A stretch of 64,000 nucleotides of DNA, taken from the NCBI RefSeq assembly GCF_002873455.1, contig NZ_MCUN01000012.1:186001-250000 (forward strand), in the 5' to 3' direction. Position 1 is the first letter of the stretch; every line of letters begins with the position of its first letter. The notes beneath the pieces are model-generated. The model was not told the origin of the DNA. It was given only the letters and a program-made list of their open reading frames with translations, and searched no databases. Shown piece by piece: positions 27,912 through 39,427 of this stretch. A program made the position numbers and the translations under genes. This stretch comes from Vibrio splendidus. GTDB lineage: Bacteria > Pseudomonadota > Gammaproteobacteria > Enterobacterales > Vibrionaceae.

Positions 27912-29087
27912 TTAAAGGCCCAAGGCGTATTTCAATACTTGAGCTTTAATCGGCCCAGAGTTCTCTGCTAACTTTAGTGCAGCATTGCGGACAAACTTTA
28001 ACGGGCCAATGTCATTACTGAAGGTTTTATAGAAGAAGTCCATTCCACTCTGCATCATTAAGTTGTCACTTCTTCTCATCACTTCATAGCGTCTTGCTAC
28101 AGATTGATTCAATTCGCCTTTTTCATTGGTGACATCCAATAGTACTGAAACATCTTTAAAGCCCAAGTTGACGCCCTGCCCTGCTAAAGGGTTAATCGTA
28201 TGCGCTGAATCACCGACTAAAATGCAATTATTCTTCGAGTATGATTGAGCATGACGTCGTGTCAGAGGAAAAGATCCAGAATTCAATACCTTGATATCAC
28301 CTAGCTCTTTAGGAAAGTTAGCAAGTACTTCATTTCGCAACTTTTCAGGGGTCATCGATGATAATTGCTTAATGCGAGATGGGGAGTCATACCAGACCAA
28401 CGATCCCTGCCCGACTTCTTGACCGTCCGAGGTTAGAGAACATAATGGCAAAAATGAACGAGGACCACTTGGTAGGAATTGCTGCCAAGTAATATCTTGT
28501 TGAGGCTGCTCGGTTTCGACATTGATAAGCATGCAGTGCTGTCGGTAATCCCAAGCCGTAATGCCAATTCCAGATTGCTGACGAACGGCTGAATTCGCGC
28601 CATCAGCACCAACCACCCACTTCGCTGATAACTCAGCTCCTGATTGAAGCTTAACGATATTGGTTTCACCAAAATCAATCTCATCCAGCTTTTCTGGGCA
28701 TAACAGTTCGAGATTGTCGTAGGCATCAAATTGCGACCATAATCCTAGTTGAATGAGCCTATTCTCAACGATATAGCCTAGGCGAGGCAGATCCAGTGAT
28801 TCTGCATCAAATCGAGTACGACACTCAGGATGCTCCCACGTTTCTAAACGCTTGTAAGAACACACGCGCATCGCTGCAATACTTTGCCACGCGCCAAGAT
28901 CTTCAAGTAAATCGACCGATGCTTGAGAAATCGCAGACACACGAATGTCCATCGCTTGTGACTCATCAAAAACTTGTGGGGCAAAACCTTCGATCACCGC
29001 AACACTCAGCCCTTGCTTTGCAAAGCCGATCGCTGTTGCTGCGCCAACCATGCCGCCACCGACGACCACAATATCGTAACTGTTCAT
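27912..29087 (-). CDS. ubiF: Ubiquinone C-6 hydroxylase UbiF
   Basis: A 391-aa FAD monooxygenase of the UbiH/VisC family. It has the dinucleotide fold YDIVVVGGGMVGAATAIGFA, the WVVGADGANSAVRQ motif, and the C-terminal FAD motif ILVGDSAHTINPLAGQGVNLGFKD. I name it UbiF rather than UbiH because it is divergent from miaB beside a Met/Leu/Gln tRNA array, the same neighbourhood as ubiF in E. coli. It hydroxylates 2-octaprenyl-3-methyl-6-methoxybenzoquinol on the membrane. Confidence 0.88.
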   Translation of the reverse strand: MNSYDIVVVGGGMVGAATAIGFAKQGLSVAVIEGFAPQVFDESQAMDIRVSAISQASVDLLEDLGAWQSIAAMRVCSYKRLETWEHPECRTRFDAESLDLPRLGYIVENRLIQLGLWSQFDAYDNLELLCPEKLDEIDFGETNIVKLQSGAELSAKWVVGADGANSAVRQQSGIGITAWDYRQHCMLINVETEQPQQDITWQQFLPSGPRSFLPLCSLTSDGQEVGQGSLVWYDSPSRIKQLSSMTPEKLRNEVLANFPKELGDIKVLNSGSFPLTRRHAQSYSKNNCILVGDSAHTINPLAGQGVNLGFKDVSVLLDVTNEKGELNQSVARRYEVMRRSDNLMMQSGMDFFYKTFSNDIGPLKFVRNAALKLAENSGPIKAQVLKYALGL

Positions 29088-29395
29088 ATTTTGTACTTAT
29101 CAGTTTGATTCTTTGACTGTTTTTGATTGTACTTTTTCATAACTAACTTGTAACCAAAAACCTTATTCGAAAAAAGGGTTATCCCTTATGGTATATGGCA
29201 TTAACAATAATAAAAACCACTACATAAGAGATTTGTTCAGACTACTAGTCAGTCGGTTTTGAAACCAGTACAATACGCCGCTTGCCGCTAGAGCCAGTCA
29301 TAAAATTGAATACCTAATTATGACAAACAATGCTGGCGGATGAATAATGGGCGATTTGCTCCCTTAAATTAAACTAACGATCGAGCGAACATATA
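29088..29395. promoter_or_regulatory. Divergent promoter region ubiF/miaB
   Basis: 308 bp without a gene. It should contain both promoters; I see no operator or riboswitch I can name. The miaB start at 29396 is preceded by GATCGAGCGAAC, a weak ribosome binding site. Confidence 0.35.
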
Positions 29396-30820
29396 ATGAG
29401 TAAGAAACTGCTAATTAAAACTTGGGGCTGTCAGATGAATGAATACGATTCATCAAAAATGGCCGACCTGCTTAACGCTGCAAATGGCTACGAGCTAACT
29501 GAAGTACCTGAGGAAGCAGACGTACTACTATTGAATACTTGTTCTATCCGCGAAAAAGCGCAAGAAAAAGTATTCCACCAGCTTGGTCGTTGGAAAACGC
29601 TTAAAGATAAAAAAGAAGGTGTAGTGATCGGTGTGGGTGGCTGTGTAGCAACTCAGGAAGGCGACCACATTCGTCAACGTGCACCATACGTAGACGTTAT
29701 CTTTGGCCCACAAACATTACACCGTCTGCCAGAGATGATTAAGTCATCACTGTCTAACGAAAAGCCAGTAATGGATATCTCATTCCCAGAGATCGAAAAA
29801 TTCGATAACCTGCCGGAACCTAAAGCAGACGGCGCAACGGCGTACGTTTCTATCATGGAAGGTTGTTCTAAGTACTGTACTTACTGTGTTGTACCATATA
29901 CTCGTGGTGAAGAAGTTAGCCGTCCAATGGATGATGTACTCTACGAAGTTGCACAGCTGGCAGAGCAAGGCGTACGTGAAGTAAACCTACTAGGCCAAAA
30001 CGTAAACGCATTCCGTGGTCCTACTTATGAAGGCGACATCTGCACATTTGCAGAGCTCCTTCGCCTAGTTGCGTCTATCGATGGTATCGACCGTATTCGT
30101 TTCACGACAAGCCACCCGCTTGAATTTGGTGATGACATCATTGAAGTTTACAAAGATACGCCAGAGCTAGTGAGCTTCTTACACTTACCTGTACAAAGTG
30201 GTAGTGACCGTATTCTTACGATGATGAAACGTCCGCATACGGCAATCGAATACAAGTCTATTATCCGAAAACTGCGTAAAGCTCGTCCTGATATTCAAAT
30301 CAGCTCTGACTTTATTGTTGGTTTCCCTGGTGAATCTAAGCAAGACTTCCAAGATACAATGAAGCTAATTAAAGAAGTTGATTTCGATATGAGCTTCAGT
30401 TTTGTTTTCTCTCCTCGTCCAGGTACACCTGCCGCAGATTACCCGTGTGATGTTCCAGCACAAGAGAAGAAAGATCGCCTGTGGGAACTGCAACAGACAG
30501 TAAACACACAAGCTATGCGTTTCTCTCGCCTAATGCTAGGCACAGAGCAGCGTATCCTTGTTGAAGGTCCATCAAGAAAGAATCTAATGGAGCTTCGTGG
30601 TCGTACTGAAAACAGCCGTGTTGTGAACTTCGAAGGTTCTGCTGATCTTATCGGTCAATTCGTAGATGTTAAAATCACCGAGGTTTACACCAACTCACTA
30701 CGTGGTGAGCTAGTTCGCACAGAAAAAGACATGGGTCTACGCGTTGTAATGACTCCAGCAGAAATGATGGAAAAAACAAAACGTGAAGACGAGCTAGGTG
30801 TAGCAACATTTACGCCATAG
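29396..30820 (+). CDS. miaB: tRNA-2-methylthio-N6-dimethylallyladenosine synthase
   Basis: A 474-aa radical-SAM methylthiotransferase. The N-terminal UPF0004 domain has [27 protein letters not shown] and [11 protein letters not shown], whose three cysteines hold the auxiliary cluster. The radical-SAM CxxxCxxC is in [22 protein letters not shown] domain closes the protein ([13 protein letters not shown] to TNSLRGELV). It adds the 2-methylthio group at A37 of tRNAs reading UNN codons. Confidence 0.96.
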   Translation: MSKKLLIKTWGCQMNEYDSSKMADLLNAANGYELTEVPEEADVLLLNTCSIREKAQEKVFHQLGRWKTLKDKKEGVVIGVGGCVATQEGDHIRQRAPYVDVIFGPQTLHRLPEMIKSSLSNEKPVMDISFPEIEKFDNLPEPKADGATAYVSIMEGCSKYCTYCVVPYTRGEEVSRPMDDVLYEVAQLAEQGVREVNLLGQNVNAFRGPTYEGDICTFAELLRLVASIDGIDRIRFTTSHPLEFGDDIIEVYKDTPELVSFLHLPVQSGSDRILTMMKRPHTAIEYKSIIRKLRKARPDIQISSDFIVGFPGESKQDFQDTMKLIKEVDFDMSFSFVFSPRPGTPAADYPCDVPAQEKKDRLWELQQTVNTQAMRFSRLMLGTEQRILVEGPSRKNLMELRGRTENSRVVNFEGSADLIGQFVDVKITEVYTNSLRGELVRTEKDMGLRVVMTPAEMMEKTKREDELGVATFTP

Positions 30821-30909
30821 CTAATACAACTGTTTGAGCACAAAGCGCAACCACAAAGCTTGAAATTACCTAACTAAGTGACCATCTTAGAAATAGGGAC
30901 ATCACCATC

Positions 30910-30950
30910 AGAAGCCCGGTCTAAATCGGGCTTCTTGCTCTTTTTTTTTT
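30910..30950 (+). terminator. Terminator after miaB
   Basis: The GAAGCCCG/CGGGCTTC stem is followed by TTGCTC and a ten-T run. Confidence 0.75.
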
Positions 30951-30985
30951 ATTTAAGAGAGAATGGTACAAAATGAGAGGTTAAT

Positions 30986-32107
30986 TTGAGCAATAAAATC
31001 GTTACCTTAGAGATAAATCTAGAGCCAGCAGACAACAAGCGCTTGGCAAGTTTATGCGGACCATTTGACGACAACATCAAGCACCTTGAACGTCGTCTGG
31101 GTGTTGAGATTAATTACCGTAGCAACTTTTTCACTATTGTCGGTAAGCCTCACACAACTGCCGCAACTTTAGACATTATCAAACACCTCTATGTTGAAAC
31201 GGCTCCAGTTAAAGGCAACATAATCGATATCGAACCAGAGCAAGTGCATCTGGCGGTCACCGAGTCTGGCATTTTGGAGCAACACGTCGAGTCTGAAATC
31301 GACTACGGCAAAGAAGTGACCATTAAGACTAAAAAAGGCGTAATCAAACCACGCACACCAAATCAAGCTCAATACCTAATGAACATGGTTACTCATGACA
31401 TCACCTTTGGTATTGGACCTGCTGGTACTGGTAAAACATACTTAGCTGTTGCGGCTGCGGTTGATGCACTTGAACGCCAAGAGGTTCGCCGAATTCTACT
31501 GACTCGTCCTGCTGTTGAAGCAGGTGAGAAGCTTGGTTTCCTGCCGGGTGATTTAAGCCAAAAAGTGGACCCGTATTTGCGTCCACTTTACGATGCACTT
31601 TTTGAGATGCTTGGCTTCGAGCGTGTTGAGAAACTGATTGAGCGTAACGTTATTGAAGTTGCACCTCTGGCTTACATGCGTGGTCGTACACTGAATGATG
31701 CATTTATCATTCTTGATGAGAGCCAAAACACCACGGTAGAACAGATGAAGATGTTCTTAACCCGTATCGGCTTTAACTCACGTGCGGTGATCACGGGTGA
31801 TATCACGCAAATCGATTTACCCCGTGGAGCTAAGTCAGGTCTACGTCATGCAACTGAAGTGCTCAGTGAAGTGGATGACATTAGCTTTAACTTCTTCATA
31901 TCGGAGGACGTCGTTCGCCATCCTGTCGTTGCTCGTATCGTAAATGCGTACGAGAAGTGGGAAGCGAAAGACCAGAAAGAACGCAAAGAGTTTGAAAAGC
32001 GTAAACGTGAAGAGCGTGAAGCCAAACTTCTTGAAGCTCAGCAAGCCGTTACGACACAATTAGCAACACAAAATAGCTCTGTAATTGCAGAGCAAGGTGA
32101 TAAATAG
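30986..32107 (+). CDS. ybeZ: PhoH-like ATPase YbeZ
   Basis: A 373-aa protein starting at TTG 30986, preceded by GAGAGG. An N-terminal KH-like region (~residues 1-100) is followed by the PhoH domain. That domain has the Walker A GPAGTGKTYLAVAAA and the Walker B FIILDESQNTT, plus LTRIGFNSRAVITGDITQIDLPRG. The last ~50 residues are charged and helical. It works with YbeY in 16S rRNA maturation and RNA quality control; ybeY starts right at its stop. Confidence 0.94.
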   Translation: MSNKIVTLEINLEPADNKRLASLCGPFDDNIKHLERRLGVEINYRSNFFTIVGKPHTTAATLDIIKHLYVETAPVKGNIIDIEPEQVHLAVTESGILEQHVESEIDYGKEVTIKTKKGVIKPRTPNQAQYLMNMVTHDITFGIGPAGTGKTYLAVAAAVDALERQEVRRILLTRPAVEAGEKLGFLPGDLSQKVDPYLRPLYDALFEMLGFERVEKLIERNVIEVAPLAYMRGRTLNDAFIILDESQNTTVEQMKMFLTRIGFNSRAVITGDITQIDLPRGAKSGLRHATEVLSEVDDISFNFFISEDVVRHPVVARIVNAYEKWEAKDQKERKEFEKRKREEREAKLLEAQQAVTTQLATQNSSVIAEQGDK

Positions 32108-32569
32108 ATGTCTATTGAACTAGACCTGCAATTAGCGGTCGAAAATGAGCAAGGTCTTCCAACCGAGCAAGATATTCAGCTTTGGTTGGACAAGACAATT
32201 CCTCAGTTTCAAGAGAATGCCGAGCTCACCGTTCGTATTGTTGATACAGAAGAGAGCCACCAGCTCAATCATGACTACCGTGGAAAAGATAAGCCAACTA
32301 ACGTGTTGTCTTTCCCATTTGAAGCACCACCAGGAATGGAATTAGATCTACTGGGTGACCTCATTATCTGCCGCCAAGTTGTCGAAAAAGAAGCAGAAGA
32401 GCAAAGTAAGCCTCTGCTAGCACACTGGGCTCATATGGTTGTACATGGCAGTCTGCATCTGCTAGGTTATGATCATATCGAAGATGATGAAGCTGAAGAG
32501 ATGGAGTCACTCGAGACAGAAATCATGCAAACTATGGGGTTTGAAGACCCGTATATTCTAGAAAAGTAA
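32108..32569 (+). CDS. ybeY: Endoribonuclease YbeY
   Basis: A 153-aa protein whose ATG abuts the ybeZ stop (TAGATG). The zinc motif is [15 protein letters not shown] (three His), preceded by [19 protein letters not shown]. YbeY is involved in 16S rRNA 3' processing and late 70S quality control. Length is typical. Confidence 0.96.
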   Translation: MSIELDLQLAVENEQGLPTEQDIQLWLDKTIPQFQENAELTVRIVDTEESHQLNHDYRGKDKPTNVLSFPFEAPPGMELDLLGDLIICRQVVEKEAEEQSKPLLAHWAHMVVHGSLHLLGYDHIEDDEAEEMESLETEIMQTMGFEDPYILEK

Positions 32570-32689
32570 ATTGATTCTAGTAAAGTAGGTTGCAGAGAAA
32601 CAATAACTCATCGAACCTGTGGTTTTCGCAGGAATCTGAGTTGTAACGTGTGCTATCACACTTCTGATAGCGTTATTTTTTGAGAAATC

Positions 32690-33580
32690 ATGAACGAAGG
32701 TAACCCCCCCACTTCTGAGGGAAGTAAAAAATCTGAAGGTCCGAGTAGAAAGTCCTTCTTTGAACGCCTAGGCCAACTATTTCAAGGTGAAGTAAAAGAT
32801 CGCCAAGAGCTCGTAGATGTAATCCGCGACTCAGAAATTAATGACCTAATTGACCACGACACGCGCGACATGCTCGAGGGTGTTATGGAAATTTCAGAGA
32901 TGCGAGTGCGCGATATCATGCTGCCTCGCTCTCAAATGGTTACAGTTGAACGCACCGATGACTTAGATACATTGATTGCGCTTATTACTGATGCTCAACA
33001 CTCTCGCTACCCAGTGATCAGTGAAGATAAAGACCATGTTGAAGGCATTCTATTAGCGAAGGACCTACTTAAGTATTTGGGTTCAGAAAGTGCCCCATTT
33101 GATATCGAACAAGTGATTCGCCCTGTCGTGGTTGTTCCTGAAAGTAAGCGAGTTGATCGCCTGCTCAAGGAGTTCCAAGAAGAGCGTTACCACATGTCTA
33201 TCGTTGTCGATGAGTTTGGTGGTGTTTCAGGCCTGGTAACCATTGAAGATATCCTCGAAGAAATCGTTGGTGAAATTGAAGACGAATTCGACGATGAAGA
33301 AGAAGTAGATATTCGTAAGCTGAGTAAGCATACCTTCGCTGTTAAAGCTTTAACCACTATTGAAGAGTTCAACGATACGTTTAACACTTCTTTCAGTGAT
33401 GATGAAGTCGATACTGTGGGTGGTATGGTAATGACAGCGCTCGGTCATCTGCCTGTTCGTGGCGAAATTGTAGAAATCGGAAACTACCATTTCAAAATAA
33501 CGTCCGCAGATAATCGTCGTGTGATTCAGCTACAGGTAACCATTCCTGACGAGCAACCTCTTCCAACTATCGAAGAATAA
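32690..33580 (+). CDS. corC: CorC/YbeX, CBS-domain protein
   Basis: A 296-aa cytosolic protein with two CBS domains ([20 protein letters not shown]... and [23 protein letters not shown]...), the [27 protein letters not shown] motif and a C-terminal CorC_HlyC transporter-associated domain. It is linked to Mg/Co efflux, and YbeX is tied to ribosome metabolism. An upstream hairpin GCTATC-N8-GATAGC (about 32651-32672) with a T run precedes it. Confidence 0.94.
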   Translation: MNEGNPPTSEGSKKSEGPSRKSFFERLGQLFQGEVKDRQELVDVIRDSEINDLIDHDTRDMLEGVMEISEMRVRDIMLPRSQMVTVERTDDLDTLIALITDAQHSRYPVISEDKDHVEGILLAKDLLKYLGSESAPFDIEQVIRPVVVVPESKRVDRLLKEFQEERYHMSIVVDEFGGVSGLVTIEDILEEIVGEIEDEFDDEEEVDIRKLSKHTFAVKALTTIEEFNDTFNTSFSDDEVDTVGGMVMTALGHLPVRGEIVEIGNYHFKITSADNRRVIQLQVTIPDEQPLPTIEE

Positions 33581-33612
33581 CAACTTCTCTCTAAAGAGAT
33601 GACAGAAATTAG

Positions 33613-35136
33613 ATGACTAATACCTTTATTCATCGCCTATTACGGCCGCTTGCGGCCGTTTTTGTTGGCGCTATAACTACCCTTTCATTCGCTCCATATT
33701 CAATATGGCCTCTTGCCATTCTCAGCCCAGCTTTGTTACTGCTACTGATCCAAAACCGCTCTCCTAAAAGTGCGCTTTGGATTGGTTACGCTTGGGGCTT
33801 AGGCCAGTTCACGACTGGCATTAGCTGGGTATACGTCAGTATTGATGGCTTTGGCGGAATGCCATTGGCCGCCAATTTATTCTTAATGGCATTGCTTGTT
33901 GGTTATCTTGCGGTCTACTCCGGTCTATTTACTTGGAGTTTAAACAAATTCTTTCCGAGCAATAACCTAAGCCGATTTTTTCTTGCTGCCCCTGCACTAT
34001 GGTTAATCTGTGATTGGCTACGCGGCTGGGTAATGACTGGCTTCCCGTGGTTATGGCTAGGCTACAGCCAAATTGACTCTCCACTAGGTTCATTCGCACC
34101 GGTTGGTGGTGTCGAGCTTGTGACGCTAACGATTATTGTGTCTGCTTCTGCACTCGCTTATACGGTCATAAATAAGGCGTGGAGTGTCAGCATCATCCCT
34201 GCAATTGTCTTTAGTGCAGGTTTCGGTATTCGAAATATCGATTGGGTGACACCAAATCCAGAGAAAACAACTTCAGTAGTATTGATTCAAGGCAACGTCG
34301 ACCAAGACAGTAAATGGCTCCCAAGCCATCGCTGGCCGACTATGATGAAGTACACAGACCTGAGCAGAGAAAATTGGGATGCTGATATCATCATCTGGCC
34401 TGAAGCGGCTATTCCAGCATTCGAAGTTGAGATTCCATCTTTCCTACGTAACTTAGATAGCGCAGCGAAAATGAACAACAGCTCAATCATTACTGGCGTG
34501 CTGAATCAGTCTGAAGATAAAAAGTACTACAACAGTGTTCTTTCTCTAGGCGTAAACCCATACGGTGAGTACAACTACGACCCAAACGAACGCTACCATA
34601 AACATCACTTGTTACCATTTGGCGAGTTTGTGCCGTTTGAAGATATCCTACGCCCGTTAGCACCGTTCTTTAATTTGCCGATGTCATCATTCAGCCGTGG
34701 CGGTTTCGTTCAGCCAAACATCGTTGCAAATGGTCGTCACCTCGCACCAGCGCTCTGCTATGAGATCATCTTTAATGATCAAGTTAGACAAAACGTGACC
34801 GATGAAACTGACTTTATTCTAACGCTCTCTAACGATGCGTGGTTCGGCCGTTCAATTGGACCATTGCAACATATGGAAATCGCACAGATGCGAGCTCTGG
34901 AGCTTGGTAAGCCAGTTATTCGCTCGACCAACAATGGTGTAACTGCAGTAACCGATTACAAAGGCAACATCATCAAACAAATACCTCAGTTTGAAACGGC
35001 AGTATTAAAAGCTGAGCTCATTTCAACGGATGGTCAAACGCCTTATCACGTAGTTGGTACTTGGCCGTTGTATATCTGGGCAATGCTGAGTTTAATTGCA
35101 GGTTGGATTATGAGAAGACCAAAAACTGATGCGTGA
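33613..35136 (+). CDS. lnt: Apolipoprotein N-acyltransferase
   Basis: A 507-aa inner-membrane protein with about six N-terminal transmembrane helices. A nitrilase-like periplasmic domain follows, with Glu in [11 protein letters not shown], Lys in [16 protein letters not shown] and nucleophile Cys in [11 protein letters not shown] final helix ([15 protein letters not shown]) closes it. It adds the third acyl chain to lipoproteins. It is last in the ybeZ-ybeY-corC-lnt order. The stop lies inside a TGATGCG heptamer repeat. Confidence 0.96.
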   Translation: MTNTFIHRLLRPLAAVFVGAITTLSFAPYSIWPLAILSPALLLLLIQNRSPKSALWIGYAWGLGQFTTGISWVYVSIDGFGGMPLAANLFLMALLVGYLAVYSGLFTWSLNKFFPSNNLSRFFLAAPALWLICDWLRGWVMTGFPWLWLGYSQIDSPLGSFAPVGGVELVTLTIIVSASALAYTVINKAWSVSIIPAIVFSAGFGIRNIDWVTPNPEKTTSVVLIQGNVDQDSKWLPSHRWPTMMKYTDLSRENWDADIIIWPEAAIPAFEVEIPSFLRNLDSAAKMNNSSIITGVLNQSEDKKYYNSVLSLGVNPYGEYNYDPNERYHKHHLLPFGEFVPFEDILRPLAPFFNLPMSSFSRGGFVQPNIVANGRHLAPALCYEIIFNDQVRQNVTDETDFILTLSNDAWFGRSIGPLQHMEIAQMRALELGKPVIRSTNNGVTAVTDYKGNIIKQIPQFETAVLKAELISTDGQTPYHVVGTWPLYIWAMLSLIAGWIMRRPKTDA

Positions 35137-35158
35137 TGCGTGATGCGTGGAAAATTCT

Positions 35159-35190
35159 AAGGTTGACGTGAGAGCGTCAACCTTTTGTTT
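35159..35190. terminator. Terminator between lnt and ybeL
   Basis: The AAGGTTGACG/CGTCAACCTT stem with loop TGAGAG is followed by TTGTTTG. It serves converging genes. Confidence 0.75.
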
Positions 35191-35221
35191 GTGGTGCTTA
35201 AACGATTTGGAAGAGAACGGG

Positions 35222-35692
35222 TTAAGGTTTTAATGCCTTGCGACTAAACCCTGTCGAACCACACTTAATACACGGAATAATCGTCGTTGGATGGTTGTAC
35301 TCGGTTTGATGCCCACATTCATCACAGACGAGCGTCCCGAGTCCGATAACCTCATCCGCTTGATACAAGCCTTGGTGTTCTAAGTCTTGGAACAGTTCAA
35401 CCCATTCCACCTTAGTACGATCAGTGATATCCAAGAGCCCTTGCCAAATAGAATCTGTGATCATCAAATAAAATGGACCACCTTTGCTCTCTTCATAGCT
35501 TTCGGAAAACTCTTTCAAATCCGATTTTACATAGGCCGAGATCAATGATAACTCGTCTTTGGTCATGTCATTGGCTGCTTTCGCATACTTGCCTGACGTT
35601 TCGATTTTGTTATTAAGCTCTTCAGGACTATGCTTCAGCGTTTCTATCACCTCTTCGACGACTTCTTCATAGAGTGCTTTTTTCTTCGGCAT
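35222..35692 (-). CDS. ybeL: YbeL/DUF1451 zinc-ribbon protein
   Basis: A 156-aa protein. Start chosen at ATG 35692, where AAGGAGG lies 7 nt upstream and the product begins MPKKKALYEEVVEEVIETLKHSPEEL. Upstream in-frame sequence lacks family features. A helical N-terminal part is followed by a C-terminal zinc ribbon (VCDECGHQTEY, IPCIKCGSTGF). The function is unknown; it is conserved next to leuS, which it faces divergently. Confidence 0.88.
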   Translation of the reverse strand: MPKKKALYEEVVEEVIETLKHSPEELNNKIETSGKYAKAANDMTKDELSLISAYVKSDLKEFSESYEESKGGPFYLMITDSIWQGLLDITDRTKVEWVELFQDLEHQGLYQADEVIGLGTLVCDECGHQTEYNHPTTIIPCIKCGSTGFSRKALKP

Positions 35693-35957
35693 AACGACCT
35701 CCTTAAGATGACCAAGCTTTATCTTAGTAAACAGGTCTGCGGTTAAGCTGCCCGCTCCTAACAAACAAATGCAATTCATACCTTTAAGTATAGCTGTCCT
35801 AAGTAATTCGGCTGAATTTACACAATCAACCACGCTGCAACTGCAAGTATGAAGAGTATAACTATTGTTGTACTAAGCTCCTTTAGGTATTCTATGACGA
35901 TCTGTAAGATTCTGTTCTAACCGAACTCACAAATTCCAAGATAACCGGATACCATCG

Positions 35958-38534
35958 ATGCAAGAACAATATAACCCGCAAGAGATTGAACAAAAGGTTC
36001 AACAACACTGGGATGACAGCGAGACTTTCGTTGTAAGTGAAGACCCAAATAAAGAAAAATTCTACTGTCTTTCTATGTTCCCGTACCCAAGTGGCCGACT
36101 GCATATGGGTCACGTGCGTAACTACACCATCGGTGATGTGGTATCTCGTTTCCAACGTCTACAAGGCAAAAACGTAATGCAGCCAATCGGTTGGGATGCA
36201 TTCGGCCTACCTGCAGAAAATGCAGCTGTAAAAAACAACACAGCACCTGCACCATGGACTTACGAAAACATCGAATACATGAAAAACCAGCTTAAACTTT
36301 TAGGCTTTGGTTACGACTGGAAACGTGAATTCGCAACGTGTACGCCTGAGTACTACCGTTGGGAGCAAGAGTTCTTCACTAAACTTTACGAACAAGGCCT
36401 AGTTTACAAGAAGACTTCTTCTGTTAACTGGTGTCCAAACGACCAAACTGTACTAGCGAACGAGCAAGTAGAAGACGGTTGCTGCTGGCGTTGTGACACT
36501 CCAGTAGAACAAAAGAAGATCCCACAGTGGTTCATTAAGATCACTGAATACGCTCAAGAGCTACTCGACGATCTAGACAACCTTGAAGGTTGGCCTGAAA
36601 TGGTTAAGACCATGCAGCGCAACTGGATCGGTCGCTCTGAAGGTGTTGAACTATCTTTCGCTGTTAACGGTGAAGAAGCGCCGCTAGAAGTGTACACAAC
36701 ACGTCCAGACACACTAATGGGTGTTTCTTACGTTGGTATCGCTGCAGGTCACCCTCTTGCAGAGAAAGCATCACAGAACAACCCTGAGCTTGCAGCATTC
36801 GTTGATGAATGTCGTAACACGAAAGTGGCTGAAGCAGAACTTGCAACGATGGAAAAGAAAGGTATGGATACTGGCTTAACGGCTATCCACCCTCTTAACG
36901 GCCGTGTTGTTCCTGTTTACGTAGCTAACTTCGTTCTTATGGATTACGGCACAGGTGCGGTAATGGCGGTTCCTGCTCACGACCAACGTGACTACGAATT
37001 CGCAACTAAGTACGGCATCGATATCATCCCAGTAATCAAACCTGAAGACGGTTCTGAACTAGATGTGTCTGAAGTGGCTTACACTGAGAAAGGTGTACTG
37101 TTCGATTCTGGTGAATTCGATGGTCTTGCATTCCAAGAAGCATTCGATGCAATCGCTGCGAAGCTTGAAGCTGAAGGCAAAGGTAAGAAAACAGTAAACT
37201 TCCGTCTACGTGACTGGGGTGTGTCCCGTCAGCGTTACTGGGGTGCTCCAATCCCAATGGTAACCACTGAAGATGGTGAAGTTCACCCAGTACCAGCAGA
37301 CCAACTGCCAGTAATTCTTCCAGAAGACGTGGTAATGGATGGCGTTACTAGCCCAATCAAAGCTGACAAATCTTGGGCTGAAACCACATTCAATGGTGAA
37401 CCTGCACTACGTGAGACTGACACGTTCGATACGTTCATGGAGTCTTCATGGTACTACGCACGTTACTGTTCACCACAAGCTGACGACATTCTAGATCCAG
37501 AGAAAGCAAACTACTGGTTGCCAGTTGACCAATACGTTGGTGGTATTGAGCACGCATGTATGCACTTGCTTTACTCTCGTTTCTTCCACAAACTTCTTCG
37601 TGATGCGGGTTACGTGACATCTGATGAACCGTTCAAGCAGCTTCTATGTCAAGGCATGGTTCTAGCTGACGCATTCTATCACACCAACGAGAAAGGCACG
37701 AAAGAGTGGATTGCTCCAACTGACGTGACTATCGACCGTGACGCGAAAGGTCGCATTGAAAAAGCTGTCGACAACCAAGGCCGCGACGTTGAGCACTCAG
37801 GCATGATTAAAATGTCTAAGTCTAAGAACAACGGTATCGACCCACAAGAGATGGTAGACAAGTACGGTGCTGATACAGTACGTCTATTCATGATGTTTGC
37901 ATCGCCTGCAGACATGACGCTTGAATGGCAAGAGTCTGGCGTTGAAGGGGCAAACCGCTTCCTTAAGCGTGTTTGGAAACTGGTTCACGCTCACTCTGCT
38001 AAGGGTACAGCTGAAGCTGTTGATGCTTCTGCGCTATCTGGTGATCAGAAAGCACTTCGTCGTGATATCCACAAGACTATCGCGAAAGTAACGGACGATA
38101 TTGGCCGTCGCCAAACATTCAACACTGCCATCGCTGCGATCATGGAACTGATGAACAAGCTAGCGAAAGCACCTCAAGAGTCTGTACAAGATCGTGCAAT
38201 TCTTGATGAAGCGCTAAAAGCAGTGGTTCGCATGCTTTACCCAATGACTCCCCACATCTCTTACGAAATGTGGATTGCACTTGGTGAATCAAACGTAGAC
38301 TCAGCAACATGGCCAACTTTCGATGAGAAAGCGCTAGTTGAAGACGAGAAGACTATCGTTGTAATGATCAACGGTAAGCTGCGTGCGAAACTAACAGTTG
38401 CTGCCGACGCGACAGAAGAGCAAGTTCGTGAGCTTGGTCTAAACGATGAGAACGCTAAGAAGTTCCTAGATGGCTTAACGATTCGTAAAGTTATCTTCGT
38501 ACCTGGCAAGCTTCTGAACATCGTAGCTAATTAA
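35958..38534 (+). CDS. leuS: Leucyl-tRNA synthetase
   Basis: An 858-aa class I synthetase. HIGH motif in [21 protein letters not shown], editing (CP1) domain with [24 protein letters not shown], and KMSKS in [18 protein letters not shown]-terminal helical domain ends [18 protein letters not shown]. The length is normal for the family. It charges, among others, the five tRNA-Leu(TAG) copies in this window. Confidence 0.98.
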   Translation: MQEQYNPQEIEQKVQQHWDDSETFVVSEDPNKEKFYCLSMFPYPSGRLHMGHVRNYTIGDVVSRFQRLQGKNVMQPIGWDAFGLPAENAAVKNNTAPAPWTYENIEYMKNQLKLLGFGYDWKREFATCTPEYYRWEQEFFTKLYEQGLVYKKTSSVNWCPNDQTVLANEQVEDGCCWRCDTPVEQKKIPQWFIKITEYAQELLDDLDNLEGWPEMVKTMQRNWIGRSEGVELSFAVNGEEAPLEVYTTRPDTLMGVSYVGIAAGHPLAEKASQNNPELAAFVDECRNTKVAEAELATMEKKGMDTGLTAIHPLNGRVVPVYVANFVLMDYGTGAVMAVPAHDQRDYEFATKYGIDIIPVIKPEDGSELDVSEVAYTEKGVLFDSGEFDGLAFQEAFDAIAAKLEAEGKGKKTVNFRLRDWGVSRQRYWGAPIPMVTTEDGEVHPVPADQLPVILPEDVVMDGVTSPIKADKSWAETTFNGEPALRETDTFDTFMESSWYYARYCSPQADDILDPEKANYWLPVDQYVGGIEHACMHLLYSRFFHKLLRDAGYVTSDEPFKQLLCQGMVLADAFYHTNEKGTKEWIAPTDVTIDRDAKGRIEKAVDNQGRDVEHSGMIKMSKSKNNGIDPQEMVDKYGADTVRLFMMFASPADMTLEWQESGVEGANRFLKRVWKLVHAHSAKGTAEAVDASALSGDQKALRRDIHKTIAKVTDDIGRRQTFNTAIAAIMELMNKLAKAPQESVQDRAILDEALKAVVRMLYPMTPHISYEMWIALGESNVDSATWPTFDEKALVEDEKTIVVMINGKLRAKLTVAADATEEQVRELGLNDENAKKFLDGLTIRKVIFVPGKLLNIVAN

Positions 38535-38568
38535 TATTAGTTAACTAACATTGGCTAACTAACTAGTT

Positions 38569-38733
38569 GCAGATTAAAGCGAACTATCTTTAGTCTGCAC
38601 ATATAACTACTGAAGCGAACTTATTTTGTTTTCAGTAGTCTTTAGACAGGGTGCAACATTGCCCTGTCTACTTATTTAAGTGCTTTAGACCCAGAGCCTT
38701 ACGATTCGAAAGCTCTAAAGCCTTTAAATAAGT
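38569..38733. repeat. Four consecutive stem-loops between leuS and lptE
   Basis: Hairpin 1, 38569-38598 (GCAGATTAAAG/CTTTAGTCTGC). Hairpin 2, 38606-38639 (ACTACTGAA/TTCAGTAGT). Hairpin 3, 38643-38670 (TAGACAGGG/CCCTGTCTA). Hairpin 4, 38670-38733 (ACTTATTTAA/TTAAATAAGT with inner GCTTTAGA/TCTAAAGC). Loops 1 and 2 share GCGAACT. None has a long T tract. Confidence 0.6.
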
Positions 38734-38761
38734 ATTCTACCTTCATGAGAGCCATCAAATA

Positions 38762-39418
38762 ATGCGCCTGATTTCACTATCTTCATTGAAAGTTACTATT
38801 GTTGTTTTAACCGTTAGCCTGCTAAGTGCCTGTGGTTTCCACTTACGTGGTGACTATTCTGTACCAGAAGAACTCAACAAGATCTCTGTGACCAGTTACG
38901 ACCAATACAGCACGTTTACGCGTATGATGAAAGGTCAGCTACGTATGAATGATGTAGAAATCGTATCGCCTACAGAAAACACCCCTAATTTGCATATTAT
39001 TAGCGAAAGCGTTAGTGAGCGAACTCTGTCCCTATACCAGAATACTCGTGCAGCAGAAAAAGAGCTGACACTCAACGCATCATACCGCGTCACGATTCCT
39101 GAATTAGGCTCAAAGACATTCTCAACGAGCGTAACCCGTAGCTACCTAGACAATCCGTTAACCGCATTAGCAAAATCGGTTGAACGAGACATGATTGAAG
39201 ATGAAATGCGTAAGCTTGCGACAAGCCAGATCCTTCGTCAGATGGCTCGATTGAAAGCGAACATTGCAGCAGGTAGCATGGATCTACAAGCTCTAGAAAA
39301 CGTTCAAGTAAAAGAGCTAGAAAAGCAGTACAACATCAAGAACATCGAAATTGAAGAAATCGAAATAGAACCAAGTTCTACGGAAACGGCAGAGCCCGTT
39401 GAATCAGCTGAGCAATAG
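38762..39418 (+). CDS. lptE: LPS-assembly lipoprotein LptE (RlpB)
   Basis: A 218-aa lipoprotein (lipobox LSAC in VVLTVSLLSACGFHLRGDY). The CGFHLRG motif is diagnostic. Middle: SERTLSLYQNTRAAEKELTLNASYRVTIP. The C-terminal tail is acidic and rich in Glu/Ile. LptE plugs LptD in the outer membrane for LPS delivery. It precedes holA by 9 bp, as in E. coli. Confidence 0.94.
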   Translation: MRLISLSSLKVTIVVLTVSLLSACGFHLRGDYSVPEELNKISVTSYDQYSTFTRMMKGQLRMNDVEIVSPTENTPNLHIISESVSERTLSLYQNTRAAEKELTLNASYRVTIPELGSKTFSTSVTRSYLDNPLTALAKSVERDMIEDEMRKLATSQILRQMARLKANIAAGSMDLQALENVQVKELEKQYNIKNIEIEEIEIEPSSTETAEPVESAEQ

Positions 39419-39427
39419 GTCTATTTA

